Positions 35,502-48,590 of a DNA stretch of 64,000 bases are shown one piece after another. The stretch is from Bacteroidota bacterium (GTDB lineage Bacteria; Bacteroidota; Bacteroidia; B-17B0; Aurantibacillaceae): positions 1,217,809 through 1,281,808 of the forward strand of contig JAFLBH010000001.1 in the NCBI GenBank assembly GCA_017303905.1, in the 5' to 3' direction. The position numbers and the translations under genes were made by a program. The notes below the pieces were generated by a model. That model searched no databases and was not told the DNA's origin. It saw nothing but the letters and a program-made list of their open reading frames with translations. How positions within the stretch are numbered: position 1 is the stretch's first letter; each line of letters opens with the position of its first letter.

Positions 35502-36293
35502 ATGAAAAATCACGAAATAGATTACAAGATTTCAGGCGAAGAATTACAATGTGTGGAGATTGAATTAGATCCACAAGAAGCAGTTATTGCGGAGCCCGGA
35601 AGTTTTATGATGATGACAGAAGGCATCGAAATGCAAACCATGTTTGGTGACGGTAGTAATCAAGGTGGTTTCATGGGTAAATTATTTACAGCCGGTAAGC
35701 GTTTGTTAACCGGCGAAAATTTATTCATGACAGTGTATTCGAATGTTTCAAATCAAAAACGTCAGGTAACATTTGCAGGACCCTATACCGGAAAAATCAT
35801 TCCGATGAATTTAGCACAGCTCGGCGGAAAAATTATTTGTCAGAAGGATAGTTTTTTATGCGCGGCAAAAGGCGTAGATATCGGAATTGAATTTCAAAAG
35901 AAATTAGGAACCGGATTGTTTGGTGGTGAAGGATTCATTATGCAAAAATTAGAAGGCGATGGAATGGCTTTCGTTCATAGTGGAGGTTACATTATAGAAA
36001 AGGATTTGCAACCCGGCGAATTAATAAAAGTAGACACAGGATGTTTAGTTGCCTTTACTCAAACTGTCGATTACGATATTCAATTTGTGAAAGGGGTGAA
36101 GAACGTTATATTCGGTGGAGAAGGTTTGTTTTATGCAACGCTTCGCGGTCCGGGTAAGGTATGGCTTCAGTCATTACCAATTAGTCGTTTAGCAGGTAGA
36201 ATTTTATCTTACGGCGGTGGTATGGGAAGAAAACGTGAAGAAGGAAGTATCCTGGGCGGATTAGGGAATTTATTAGATGGGGATGGAATTTAA
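35502..36293 (+). CDS. TIGR00266/AIM24 family protein
   Basis: 263 residues. The pattern EAVIAEPGSFMMMTEGIEMQ, the glycine-rich middle (GLFGGEGFIMQKLEGDGMAF) and GEGLFYATLRGPGKVWLQS are typical of the AIM24-like beta-sandwich family. Bacterial members are soluble trimers of unknown function; the eukaryotic AIM24 is mitochondrial. No signal peptide. A 9-bp gap separates it from the four-helix-bundle gene. Confidence 0.9.
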   Translation: MKNHEIDYKISGEELQCVEIELDPQEAVIAEPGSFMMMTEGIEMQTMFGDGSNQGGFMGKLFTAGKRLLTGENLFMTVYSNVSNQKRQVTFAGPYTGKIIPMNLAQLGGKIICQKDSFLCAAKGVDIGIEFQKKLGTGLFGGEGFIMQKLEGDGMAFVHSGGYIIEKDLQPGELIKVDTGCLVAFTQTVDYDIQFVKGVKNVIFGGEGLFYATLRGPGKVWLQSLPISRLAGRILSYGGGMGRKREEGSILGGLGNLLDGDGI

Positions 36294-36387
36294 TTATTTC
36301 GGTTTGAAGTTTCTGGTTTCTTAACCATGAACTTTAAATCGAACAGAAATCAACTAGAAATTAAAAACAAGAAACTTGAAATAGAAC

Positions 36388-36423
36388 ATGGCAAAACAAG
36401 CAGGAAGTTATAACGAAGATAGT
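36388..36423 (+). repeat. 36-bp direct repeat, copy 1: duplicated start of parE
   Basis: Exact copy of the first 36 bases of parE (ATG through the 12th codon). Here the frame runs one codon further and ends at TGA (36427-36429), giving a 13-codon ORF ([13 protein letters not shown]). The start of the inserted TPR gene overlaps that stop as TGATG. The flanking bases differ between the two copies, so the duplication is 36 bp exactly. Confidence 0.95.
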
Positions 36424-36428
36424 CTTTG

Positions 36429-37217
36429 ATGAGAAAATTAATCATATACTTATTCTGTTTTGTAGTATTCGTTTCATTTGGACAAAAAAAGCATGTCTTT
36501 AATGAAAGTGTTACTGATTATTACAGTAAGGTTGACAGCTTGCCGTTTTTTTTATATGAAAAGGCTGAGCTCGATACCTTTATCGCCCTGAATAGAGTAA
36601 TACCAGTAACAGCAGAGATATATGGAGTTAAATGTGAAGCACATGTTGGATTTAAAGTTGATGCTAAAAACAATATCAACTCGCTTAAGAATTATTATAC
36701 CGATATTGTGTTTCCAAAGAACGTAGTAATGAATGATTACAAGTATTATGATTCGCTTAAGTTGTTTTTTGAAAAGGAGACACAAAGATTAATTATGGCG
36801 ACGGACGGATTATGGTTTTCTGACTCATTGAAATGCAAAGGGGAAATAAAGTATAAGATTTTTTATATCAGTGATGGGTATAATAAACTCAATAAGAATG
36901 CAGATAATGCATATTTTAATACAAAAGGTAATACGGCACCAAAGAATATCGAATTAGGAAGCCCAGCTTCACTCTTGGTTAAAAAGGATTTGTATAATTA
37001 TGGTGTACGAAAATTTTCTATAAAAAGAACACTGTTGGCAAAAGCTTATTTTGTAGAAGCTATAAAATATTACCCAAAGGATATAGATGCCCACTATAAT
37101 CTCGCAACATGTTATCTGAAATTAAAGGATCAACAAAAGGCGTGTTATCATTGGAATAAGTGTTTAGAATTGGGTGATAAAGAAGTGCAAACAGAAATAA
37201 ATAAATATTGCAATTAG
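36429..37217 (+). CDS. Secreted TPR protein inserted in front of parE
   Basis: 262 residues from ATG 36429. A signal peptide (MRKLIIYLFCFVVFVSFGQ) is followed by a middle part with AHVGFKVDAKNNINSLKNYY, faintly like a TonB C-terminal domain, and C-terminal TPR helices (AKAYFVEAIKYYPKDIDAHY, NLATCYLKLKDQQKACYHWN). Periplasmic location expected; function unknown. It lies exactly between two 36-bp copies of the parE start and its ATG overlaps the stop of the short leader frame by one base, so it may be translated by coupling from the parE expression signals. Its stop is 3 bases before parE. Confidence 0.8.
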   Translation: MRKLIIYLFCFVVFVSFGQKKHVFNESVTDYYSKVDSLPFFLYEKAELDTFIALNRVIPVTAEIYGVKCEAHVGFKVDAKNNINSLKNYYTDIVFPKNVVMNDYKYYDSLKLFFEKETQRLIMATDGLWFSDSLKCKGEIKYKIFYISDGYNKLNKNADNAYFNTKGNTAPKNIELGSPASLLVKKDLYNYGVRKFSIKRTLLAKAYFVEAIKYYPKDIDAHYNLATCYLKLKDQQKACYHWNKCLELGDKEVQTEINKYCN

Positions 37218-37220
37218 ACT

Positions 37221-37256
37221 ATGGCAAAACAAGCAGGAAGTTATAACGAAGATAGT
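37221..37256 (+). repeat. 36-bp direct repeat, copy 2: start of the intact parE
   Basis: Identical to 36388-36423. This copy leads into the full-length parE frame. Confidence 0.95.
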
Positions 37257-39083
37257 ATTAAGTCGCTCGACTGGAAAGAGCATATTCGTATGCGTCCCGG
37301 TATGTACATCGGGAAGTTAGGAGACGGTTCAGCTTTTGACGATGGAATTTATGTTCTTATCAAAGAGGTAATGGATAACTCCATCGATGAATTTATGATG
37401 GGTGCCGGCAAGAAAATTGAGGTAAATGTGAAGGAAGGTATTGTTTCTATCCGAGATTATGGTCGTGGAATTCCATTGGGAAAAGTAGTGGATGTAGTTT
37501 CCAAAATAAACACCGGAGGTAAGTACGATAGCGAAGCATTTAAGAAATCAATCGGATTAAATGGAGTAGGTACAAAAGCGGTGAACGCTTTATCAACTTC
37601 TTTCAAAGTGACGTCTTATCGTGACGGACAATGTAAAACGGTTGAGTTTACTCGCGGTGAAATAATTAAAGAACACAAACTTTCTAAGTCTGATGAACCG
37701 AATGGAACTTATGTTGAATTCAGACCGGATGATACCATCTTTAAAAAATACCATTTCGTACACGAGTATATCGATCGTATGATTTGGAATTACGCGTTCT
37801 TAAATACTGGATTAACGCTTTATTTTAACGGTGCCGAATACAAATCAGAAAATGGTTTAAAGGATTTATTAGAGAAAAATATTTCCGGAGAAATTTTATA
37901 TCCTATTATTCACTTAAAGGGAGAGGATATTGAAATTGCCATGACGCACAGTAATGAGCATTTCTCTGAAGAATATTACAGTTATGTTAATGGTCAGTAT
38001 ACAACGCAAGGCGGTACGCATCAAGCGGCTTATCGCGAAGCGGTAGTGAAAACTATTCGTGAATTCTTTAAGAAGGATTTTGACCCAACGGATGTTCGTA
38101 AATCTATCATCGCTGCTATTTCAGTAAAAGTTCAGGAGCCTGTATTCGAATCGCAAACTAAAACTAAATTGGGTTCACAGGAAATTGCACCTGGCGGACA
38201 ATCGATGCGTTCGTTTGTTGGCGATTTTATCAAGCAACAATTAGATAATTACTTGCATAAAAATCCTGAAACCGCACGAGCTATAGAGGCAAAGATTTTA
38301 GCGAACGAGCGTGAACGTAAGGAACTTTCGGGAATTCAAAAATTAGCACGCGAGCGCGCTAAAAAATCAAGCTTACACAATAAAAAATTACGCGACTGTC
38401 GTATACATTTGGATGATATTAAAAATCCTCGTGCACACGAAACCACTATTTTCATTTGTGAGGGAGATTCAGCGAGCGGTTCTATTACGAAAACCCGTGA
38501 TGTAAATACACAAGCGGTGTTTAGTTTAAAGGGTAAGCCTTTAAATTGTTTTGGTTTGGGTAAGAAAGTAGTTTATGAGAATGAAGAATTTAATTTACTT
38601 CAGGCCGCTTTAAATATTGAAGAAGGATTGGATGATTTACGTTACAATAATGTGGTTATTGCAACCGATGCCGATGTGGATGGTATGCATATTCGCTTAT
38701 TGCTTTTAACGTTCTTCTTACAGTTCTTCCCTGATTTAGTTAAAAACGGTCACGTTTATATTTTACAAACACCATTGTTCCGCGTACGTAATAAAAAAGA
38801 AACAGCTTATTGCTATAGTGATGAAGAGCGTAAGGCGGCCATTGCAAAACTCGGACCAAAACCTGAGATCACCCGATTTAAAGGTTTGGGAGAAATTTCT
38901 CCGGATGAATTCAAGCATTTTATCGGAAAAGATATTCGTTTGGAACCGGTGTTGTTAGATCAACAAGCTTCCATTCAGCAATTATTAAATTATTATATGG
39001 GTAAAAATACCCAGGAGCGTCAGGAATTCATTATTGAAAACTTACGCGTTGAATTGGATGTTGAAGAAGAGCTAGTGAAATAA
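37221..39083 (+). CDS. parE: DNA topoisomerase IV subunit B (ParE)
   Basis: 620 residues of the GyrB/ParE type. GHKL ATPase features: [13 protein letters not shown] (Bergerat N), DYGRGIPLG (G1) and [14 protein letters not shown] (G3). The TOPRIM domain has [10 protein letters not shown] (usual EGDSAGGS, here with a serine) and [16 protein letters not shown], the DxDxD metal site. Paired with parC 22 bp downstream it unlinks daughter chromosomes using ATP. The pairing and size favour topoisomerase IV over gyrase. Its first 12 codons are duplicated 833 bp upstream. Confidence 0.93.
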   Translation: MAKQAGSYNEDSIKSLDWKEHIRMRPGMYIGKLGDGSAFDDGIYVLIKEVMDNSIDEFMMGAGKKIEVNVKEGIVSIRDYGRGIPLGKVVDVVSKINTGGKYDSEAFKKSIGLNGVGTKAVNALSTSFKVTSYRDGQCKTVEFTRGEIIKEHKLSKSDEPNGTYVEFRPDDTIFKKYHFVHEYIDRMIWNYAFLNTGLTLYFNGAEYKSENGLKDLLEKNISGEILYPIIHLKGEDIEIAMTHSNEHFSEEYYSYVNGQYTTQGGTHQAAYREAVVKTIREFFKKDFDPTDVRKSIIAAISVKVQEPVFESQTKTKLGSQEIAPGGQSMRSFVGDFIKQQLDNYLHKNPETARAIEAKILANERERKELSGIQKLARERAKKSSLHNKKLRDCRIHLDDIKNPRAHETTIFICEGDSASGSITKTRDVNTQAVFSLKGKPLNCFGLGKKVVYENEEFNLLQAALNIEEGLDDLRYNNVVIATDADVDGMHIRLLLLTFFLQFFPDLVKNGHVYILQTPLFRVRNKKETAYCYSDEERKAAIAKLGPKPEITRFKGLGEISPDEFKHFIGKDIRLEPVLLDQQASIQQLLNYYMGKNTQERQEFIIENLRVELDVEEELVK

Positions 39084-39105
39084 GTAAAAGAACTTTAGGA
39101 TAATT

Positions 39106-41790
<2,685 letters not shown>

Positions 41791-41802
41791 ATTTCACTAA
41801 TA

Positions 41803-41836
41803 AAAAAATCCCCGGTCAATTTGATCGGGGATTTTT
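41803..41836. terminator. Bidirectional terminator between parC and dnaG
   Basis: AAAAATCCCC and GGGGATTTTT form a 10-bp stem extended by an imperfect GGTCAA/TTGATC part, with A and T runs on both sides. It overlaps the last bases of the convergent dnaG gene (stop at 41835) and serves both strands. Confidence 0.92.
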
Positions 41837-43814
41837 ATTTTACTACTATTCGTCCGAGTAGTTTATTCACTTGCATTTTGATTTGCGTTAAGCGCAAAAT
41901 ATCTTTTAAAATTTCTTCATGTGTTTCTCCGGGAGCGGTTTTTAATTCCTCCTGCATGTCATGAATCATTTTACTCAAGCGTTTTTCTTTTAAACTGTAA
42001 ATGGTATGTTGAGTAGCTTTTTTAAGATGATAAATTTCTCGTTCTACCAAAACACCGAAAGCATTCCATTTTTCGCTGAGCTCTTCGGTTGCAGATGCTA
42101 AATCAATAGCGAATGTAGATATAGCTGGATTTAAATGGTTTTTGAAATAATTAAAATCAGGTAATTTATTTTCCTGAAGCTGGTGCATGTATTCGTCTAA
42201 TACCATTTGATGTATTGGATTAAGGAAATCAATACCATCACGCATTAATTCAAACAGTACATATTCAGAAACAGATAATTCAAAATCATGATGTTCTTTA
42301 TCTTCGTTCTCAGCTTCTACTTCTATAATAACATTTCCGTAGTTAAGGATGAGTCGCAATAATTCCTTCTCTTCGCTTTCCGCTACAATAAGATTTTCCT
42401 GTTTTTCCTCTGTTCCTGTTAATGCCTCTGTGAGCGCTTCATTTACTTCCGGTTGAACAGGTTTATTTTCACCTTTTGATGCTTTGTTTCTCCTTAACTT
42501 GGTAACCTCCATTTGCAGAACATTCTCCTGCAATTCCATAATGGAAGCACATTCTTTAATGTAAACCGAACGGATAATGGCATCCGGAATTAAGGAAATA
42601 CTTTGAACGATATCTTTAATTACAGTTGCTTTCTTAATCGGGTCATTTTTAGTTTCATTGAAAAGTGAACGGGTTTTATAAGCTAAGAAGTCCTGAGTGT
42701 TATTTTCTATGTATGTTTTAAATTCATCGGCCGTCACTTTTTTGCTGAATGAATCCGGATCGTCATTATCCGGAAACATCAACACTTTTACATTCATGCC
42801 TTCTTCCAATAATAAATCAATAGCACGCACGCTTGCTTTTTCGCCGGCACTGTCGCCATCATATAAAACCGTAATGTTATTGGTGAAACGGTGAATGGCT
42901 TTTATCTGTTCAACTGTTAAAGATGTTCCGGACGAAGCAACTACGTTTTCGATACCCGACTGATGCATGGAAATAACATCGGTATATCCTTCTACTAAAT
43001 AACAATTGTCTTTTTCCTGTATGGCTTTCTTCGCAAACCACAATCCGTACAGAACTTTACTTTTATCGTAAATGTCAGTTTGCGGAGAGTTGATGTATTT
43101 CGCTAACTTTTTATCACTGCCTAAGATTCTACCGCCAAATCCAATAACACGTCCGCCGACATCGTGAATAGGAAACATTACACGTGAGGTATATCGATCA
43201 AAAATATCTTGTTCGGTGATAGGGTTTCCTTCAACGTGTTGGTTACTTAAGATGCTTAATCCGGTTTTTACCAAATATTCTGCTTTGTATCCGTTTTTTA
43301 CGGCATCATGACTGAGTGCACGTCGTTCTTCAAAACTATATCCTAATTGAAATTTTTCAATAATATCGTGACGAAATCCGCGCTCAATAAAATAGCTTAA
43401 ACCAATTGATTTGCCTTCATCGCTATTGTATAAATTATGGGTGAAGTAACGTTGCGCGTATTGCATCACAATGTATAAGCTTTCCTTTTCGTTTTGTAAT
43501 GCTTTTTCTTCAGGACTAATCTCGCGTTCAACAACCTCGATATTATATTTTTTAGCCAGCCATTTTAATGCCTCCGGGTAACTTAGTTGCTGACTGTCCA
43601 TAATAAAATTGACAGAGGTGCCGGCTTTACCGCAACCGAAACATTTGTAAATTCCTTTTGCCGGAGAGACAGTAAAGGAAGGCGTTTTTTCACCATGAAA
43701 GGGACATAGACCAAGATAATTGGCGCCGCGTTTTTTCAGCGTAATAAAATCGCCAACAACCTCCTCAACACGGGCGGCATCAATAATTTTGTCTATGGTT
43801 TCTTTTGGTATCAA
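41835..43814 (-). CDS. dnaG: DNA primase DnaG
   Basis: 659 residues. N-terminal CHC2 zinc finger with C37, H40, C58 and C61 (CPFHGEKTPSF...CFGCG), the RNA polymerase core with VEGYTDVISMHQSG (TOPRIM glutamate) and YDGDSAGEKASVRA (TOPRIM aspartates). The C-terminal part beyond about residue 440 is less conserved, as in the helicase-binding domain. It makes RNA primers at the fork with DnaB. Single gene on the minus strand. Confidence 0.96.
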   Translation of the reverse strand: MIPKETIDKIIDAARVEEVVGDFITLKKRGANYLGLCPFHGEKTPSFTVSPAKGIYKCFGCGKAGTSVNFIMDSQQLSYPEALKWLAKKYNIEVVEREISPEEKALQNEKESLYIVMQYAQRYFTHNLYNSDEGKSIGLSYFIERGFRHDIIEKFQLGYSFEERRALSHDAVKNGYKAEYLVKTGLSILSNQHVEGNPITEQDIFDRYTSRVMFPIHDVGGRVIGFGGRILGSDKKLAKYINSPQTDIYDKSKVLYGLWFAKKAIQEKDNCYLVEGYTDVISMHQSGIENVVASSGTSLTVEQIKAIHRFTNNITVLYDGDSAGEKASVRAIDLLLEEGMNVKVLMFPDNDDPDSFSKKVTADEFKTYIENNTQDFLAYKTRSLFNETKNDPIKKATVIKDIVQSISLIPDAIIRSVYIKECASIMELQENVLQMEVTKLRRNKASKGENKPVQPEVNEALTEALTGTEEKQENLIVAESEEKELLRLILNYGNVIIEVEAENEDKEHHDFELSVSEYVLFELMRDGIDFLNPIHQMVLDEYMHQLQENKLPDFNYFKNHLNPAISTFAIDLASATEELSEKWNAFGVLVEREIYHLKKATQHTIYSLKEKRLSKMIHDMQEELKTAPGETHEEILKDILRLTQIKMQVNKLLGRIVVK

Positions 43815-43904
43815 TTAAACGGAAAAGGGAATTAAATTTAAGCATAAAAATGCCAAATTCCCTCTCCGAATCGATAAAATACAGACTATTAAAGGGTTAT
43901 TCTC

Positions 43905-46900
43905 CTATTGCACGGGTAATTTAATTACTTCCGGCTCTCCGTTAATCGTTAAATGGAGGAAGTAAATTCCGGAGCTGTATTCCTTTAAATCGAGTGGTAA
44001 GTAAATTTTCCGTGTGATGATTTTCCCGTAATTAATTAATAATCTTCCCAATTCATCATAGAGTGTAAAGCTGCATTCTTTTTCCACATCAAGATTTTTC
44101 TCTAACACGAACTCATTCGCACGAATGGTTTTGATGAGTAAGCCGGATGCATTAGCTAAATTGTTTATGCCTGTAGTAATGGCGTTGCTCACAACAACAA
44201 TTTGTGTGGTTGTATCATTACATCCCGTACTGCTGGTGCTAATTAAAGTAACTGTATAAATACCGGGTGAAGAATAGTTGTAAGTAGGATTCATCGCAGA
44301 TGAAAATCCTAATCCATCACCAAAATCCCAATAATATGAACTTGCGCTCGAAGAAGTATTTGTACATGTAATCAATGCACCCGCGCTTAAATAGGTTGTG
44401 TCTTCACACATGAATTGAGACACCGGAAGCATAACGTTATTAATAACAAAGCCGGTTGTGTTATTGTCACACATGCCAACTGTATTTACTTCAACTGTGA
44501 ATGTGCTACCGGATAAATTTTTTAAAGTATCGGCAGTCGATTTATTTAAGGAAGTTTGTATGGTATTTCCAATAGAGTTTTTCCAATAGTAATTCCAAGG
44601 ACCACTATTTGCACCTTGCGCGATAATTTCACCGGATGTTGGCGCTGCGCAATTTGGTTGATTAATATTACTGTTGATGGTGAGCGGATTCATTGTAATG
44701 TTCAATCGGAAACGAGCCACACTTGTTGTGTCGGCTAATGTGAATACATAACTGTTAGTTTTTAAATTGGTAGTCGTGTTGGTGAACACATCATATAAAT
44801 TGATACATGCTCCTGCAGGGAAAGAAGAAATGTTTTCAGGACTAATCGTATAAGTTCCGGAGTAACCTGTAAGCGCTTTTAATGGCATGCTGAAATTCCC
44901 GCTAATTGGCGCCACACCATTGATTTGAAACTGAACATTGTTTTTTTCAAGTGCAAGTGTAGGCGCGTATGGGTCTTGTCCGCGCATTTTGTAAGCATCG
45001 TAACTATCATCAAAAGTATCGTTGGCACCACTCTGTAAATACAATACGGTTTCATCATCATGTCCCATCACACTTTTTAAATGTAAACGAAGTAACGGTG
45101 TACTGCTAGCTACACTGGCGCTTTGATTCACTTTCAAAAATGTTGGATTACCGCCAACTTTATTGGCTTCTTGTGCAACAATAGTGCTTGTACCTGTAAC
45201 ATGCACATAAAATCCTTGCCCCATTGGTATAGTATCGCCAATTCCACCGGCACCAATTGCGGGACTACTAATGTTGTTAACGTAAGTTGCATGAGAGCCT
45301 GATCCGGCATTTAAATCCGGATTGTAAGCATAAATGGCGTTGTCTAAGTTTGCAGCAGTGCCTTTTAATAAACTCCAACGAACAGGAGAGGGGTAAGGAT
45401 TCGTAATTAAATTCCAGCCATCGTTAGCCGGTGTACCGGTATTAGTGTATTTAAGCGGAATATTTGTGTTGAATTTTCCAACAGAACCTGTTACATCCAT
45501 GGTAATGTTAGTTGTAGTAACTGAACCGGTACCCAAGTAAACCCAATAACCTGTATTCGGAGTGATAGGATCTGTAATACCACTTAATGGTACATAAGCA
45601 CTTGGGTTATCATAAGCACCACCTACTGTTTCATCATAAGTATAGATAGATAGAAAACCGGAAGCACTTCCATCAGGACAAGAAGGACAGCTGATATAGA
45701 TATCATCATCCCAATCTTGATAGGTAAGTGCAGAAGTGATTGGCGCTCCTAAAAGCGTCCAGCCGGTAAAGCCTCCGGGTGCAAACCGTTGTACGGTAAC
45801 ATTACCAATGATGTTTCCTGAACCTGTAATTTGTGCAATGCGTGCGGTATTGGTTGCAGTAGACACCATCGTAAATACTTGCGCATTGGTGTTGAAAGTG
45901 CCATTGTTGAGTGTTAAAGTTCCAATGAGGTTTTCGGAATTATTTAAAATGGCACCTGCATTATTATTTAAAGTAATGTCAAAAAAATCAGTAGTGCTGG
46001 TTCCTCCAATACTTTGAGATATAGTTCCATTAAAGAAAACTAATCCGCTTCGTGCATTAAATGTTCCGCTGTTTAAGAAGTGACTTCTGAGCGTAAGCTG
46101 ATTGTTGGTAGTTCCAACATCAACAGTAGCTCCGGAGTTAATTGTAACTATACTGGCGGTAATAGCGCTAGAAAAAGTTTTTACGCCGCTGTTTGAAAAT
46201 GTAAGGTTATTAAAAGTTTCTCCTCCGGCTTTAAAAATACTTTGCGCTGAAGTGGAGTTAAATGTTACAGTTGAATTACCTGGTACAAAAGTTCCTGCAT
46301 CAAACCAATTTCCACCAACATTAATATTTAAAGTAGTTGTTCTCAAACTACCACTGTTAATATTTACATTACGTATAACGGTTAAAGGGCTTGTTACAAG
46401 CGAAGCTGTAGCATTCGCGCTGCTTACCGATAAATTACCAATAGGATAGCTTGTGTTTAAAATCATTGTTTGTCCTGCAGGTGTTGCAGTACTTCCTATT
46501 TGTAGCGTACCTCCCGTAACGGTTCCTCCAATTGAACCTGTATTCGTAAAGCCGTAATTTTGTGCGCCACCGCCACCTTCACGCGGAATAATTATTAATC
46601 CTCCGGTTTGATTGAATTGTGAACCTACTCCCGTGATATGAAACGGAGCATAATTTGTGTTGGTTGATCCAATAGAAGGAACTGTCACGGTTCCATTACT
46701 AATGCTGAAATAAGAAAGATTATTGATGCCAACATTGTAATATTTACCGGCGATGTTTAAAGCGCCGCCATTCATAGTAACAGAGCCTCCGCTCGATAAA
46801 ATATCTTCATTAGCTGCATTCCCAATATTAGCAGTTCCGTTTGTAATCGTAAGTTTTCCAATTAGAGTTATGCCCGCACCTGTATTGATAGTGGCATTGT

Positions 46901-48551
46901 TTGAATTTAACCAAATGCCACAAGTTTGTCCGATAGTAGTTGCAGCAGTAAATGGGGTGAGGTTAGAAGTGTTTGTTTGAGAAAGTTTGAATGTACCGTT
47001 TGATAAGGTTAGAAAATTTGCGTTTGCAGTAAAATTACTTGAGGCTACTTCTAAAATGTTATTTGAAGTAGAGCCCATGTCGAGCGTAATAGTGTTGAAA
47101 CTATACGTACCGGTGCCGCTTATAGTTTGACTTCCGTTTTTATTAAAAATTATTCTACATAAGCTATTAGCATCGGTTGAAAAGTTAAGAGTTCCATTAT
47201 TGATGATATTTCTTTTTGCAATGACGGTGTGAGTAACATTAGAGCCACCGTTTACACTGAAGGAGGCAAGTGAATTAATAGTAATGTTATTTCCAACATT
47301 TAGTATACGAGCAGTACCGCCTCCAAATTCTAATTTTGCCGCAGCTCCTTGACCAATAGTTAAGTTATTACAAGCTCCGCTTACATTGATGGTTACAGTG
47401 TGCCCATTTGCTATCGTAACATCTTCACCCGCGGCAGGCACACCGTTAGGTGTCCAAGTAAGCGCGTTACTCCAATTACCTGACTGGTTAGAGATTTTAT
47501 TTCCATTAGATAGAGTAGCTTGTGTGCCTGTAAGTGCTGTACTCAAACACCCTTCAGTTACCGCATAAACGCGCCACTGATAACTTGTAGAAGGAATCAA
47601 GCCTGTAATATTAGCTGAAGTTGCGTTAGCGGCAGTTTGAGTAACGAAATTGAAATTAACGCCATCATCCGAATTATAGATTACATAACCAACTTCGTTA
47701 GTGGCCCAATTAGTCCAATTAAGCGTCATTGCACTTGAAGTTACGCCGCTAAAAGTTAAACCGCCAACAGGATTAGCAGGAACCGGAGGAGTAAAAATGT
47801 ACTGGGAGTTAGCAGCAGGCATTGCTGTAAGATTATTCTGGACAGTGTTATTAAACGTGTTCGCATTTGCGGTTTGTAACATTTTTAATTGAGCGAGTGT
47901 GGGAACTGCACTAATAGTAGCGCTGTTTAAACCCATGCTATAAGAAAAATTTTGTGTGCCCTGAGTCATGGTGCCATAATTAATTTTAATAACACCGGTG
48001 TTTTCTATAAGTTGCACTTGAAAATTTAAGCTGGGAGTTGTGTTTAAATAAACAGCCATATTAATCCATTCAATAGTAAAAGTTCTGCTTGGTGCAGTTC
48101 CTGTTAAAGAATATTTAATACTTGTTCCGAGTGGATCAACACCACCTTGTGCCGTTAAATCATCATAAAAAGGTGCAATAGCAGGATTGGTTGAATTAGC
48201 AGGATTAGAGTTAGTGAAGGCAGTGTTTTGATAACCGAAATCATCAGCTGTAGGGCCACCGTCGTCTGTTGAAGCTGAGAAATCTATAAATCCATTCGTA
48301 GAAGCAGAGATCTTTGTGTAACGAATTCCGTTGTACCAAAAGTCAAAACCGATATCTTGAAAATCACTTCGGTTATCGTCCTGAGGAAATGTTCCGGTAT
48401 TTCGCCATGTGCTAAAGGCATTTCCTGTTGTACTTATAGATGGATAACTTACACCTGTGTTTCTTACAGAGGTGTAGTTTTGTAATGTTTGCGAATTAAT
48501 GCAGGTAACTGCTATTATTTGCAGAATAAGAGGTAAAATTTTTCTCATCAA
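43905..48551 (-). CDS. Large cell-surface protein with fibronectin III, PKD and T9SS sorting domain
   Basis: 1548 residues with signal peptide (MMRKILPLILQIIAVTCINS). An N-terminal beta region (to about 250) is followed by a fibronectin type III domain (about 258-345; NPVGGLTFSGVTSSAMTLNW), then a long stretch of Asn/Thr/Gly-rich strands with repeated 'NNITINSLASFSVNGG' type motifs that look like a beta-helix. Near the C-terminus a PKD domain (SYYWDFGDGLGFSSAMNPTY) and a type A T9SS sorting domain (SFTLYDELGRLLINYGK ... YSSGIYFLHL) follow. Exported by the type IX system and attached to or released from the surface; adhesion role likely. Open frames on the opposite strand are by-products. Confidence 0.9.
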   Translation of the reverse strand: MMRKILPLILQIIAVTCINSQTLQNYTSVRNTGVSYPSISTTGNAFSTWRNTGTFPQDDNRSDFQDIGFDFWYNGIRYTKISASTNGFIDFSASTDDGGPTADDFGYQNTAFTNSNPANSTNPAIAPFYDDLTAQGGVDPLGTSIKYSLTGTAPSRTFTIEWINMAVYLNTTPSLNFQVQLIENTGVIKINYGTMTQGTQNFSYSMGLNSATISAVPTLAQLKMLQTANANTFNNTVQNNLTAMPAANSQYIFTPPVPANPVGGLTFSGVTSSAMTLNWTNWATNEVGYVIYNSDDGVNFNFVTQTAANATSANITGLIPSTSYQWRVYAVTEGCLSTALTGTQATLSNGNKISNQSGNWSNALTWTPNGVPAAGEDVTIANGHTVTINVSGACNNLTIGQGAAAKLEFGGGTARILNVGNNITINSLASFSVNGGSNVTHTVIAKRNIINNGTLNFSTDANSLCRIIFNKNGSQTISGTGTYSFNTITLDMGSTSNNILEVASSNFTANANFLTLSNGTFKLSQTNTSNLTPFTAATTIGQTCGIWLNSNNATINTGAGITLIGKLTITNGTANIGNAANEDILSSGGSVTMNGGALNIAGKYYNVGINNLSYFSISNGTVTVPSIGSTNTNYAPFHITGVGSQFNQTGGLIIIPREGGGGAQNYGFTNTGSIGGTVTGGTLQIGSTATPAGQTMILNTSYPIGNLSVSSANATASLVTSPLTVIRNVNINSGSLRTTTLNINVGGNWFDAGTFVPGNSTVTFNSTSAQSIFKAGGETFNNLTFSNSGVKTFSSAITASIVTINSGATVDVGTTNNQLTLRSHFLNSGTFNARSGLVFFNGTISQSIGGTSTTDFFDITLNNNAGAILNNSENLIGTLTLNNGTFNTNAQVFTMVSTATNTARIAQITGSGNIIGNVTVQRFAPGGFTGWTLLGAPITSALTYQDWDDDIYISCPSCPDGSASGFLSIYTYDETVGGAYDNPSAYVPLSGITDPITPNTGYWVYLGTGSVTTTNITMDVTGSVGKFNTNIPLKYTNTGTPANDGWNLITNPYPSPVRWSLLKGTAANLDNAIYAYNPDLNAGSGSHATYVNNISSPAIGAGGIGDTIPMGQGFYVHVTGTSTIVAQEANKVGGNPTFLKVNQSASVASSTPLLRLHLKSVMGHDDETVLYLQSGANDTFDDSYDAYKMRGQDPYAPTLALEKNNVQFQINGVAPISGNFSMPLKALTGYSGTYTISPENISSFPAGACINLYDVFTNTTTNLKTNSYVFTLADTTSVARFRLNITMNPLTINSNINQPNCAAPTSGEIIAQGANSGPWNYYWKNSIGNTIQTSLNKSTADTLKNLSGSTFTVEVNTVGMCDNNTTGFVINNVMLPVSQFMCEDTTYLSAGALITCTNTSSSASSYYWDFGDGLGFSSAMNPTYNYSSPGIYTVTLISTSSTGCNDTTTQIVVVSNAITTGINNLANASGLLIKTIRANEFVLEKNLDVEKECSFTLYDELGRLLINYGKIITRKIYLPLDLKEYSSGIYFLHLTINGEPEVIKLPVQ

Positions 48552-48590
48552 ATGCGTTTAGTAAAACTCCTAAAAGGATTTAATTATAAA

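Noticed and set aside
36388..37256. Transposon insertion with target-site duplication
   Set aside because: The 36-bp repeat is too long for known transposase duplications, and no transposase or inverted ends are present within the 797 bp.
44556..47892. Several plus-strand ORFs of 60-115 codons inside the T9SS cargo gene
   Set aside because: Antisense shadows of a low-complexity, Asn/Thr/Gly-rich gene; no motifs or plausible starts.
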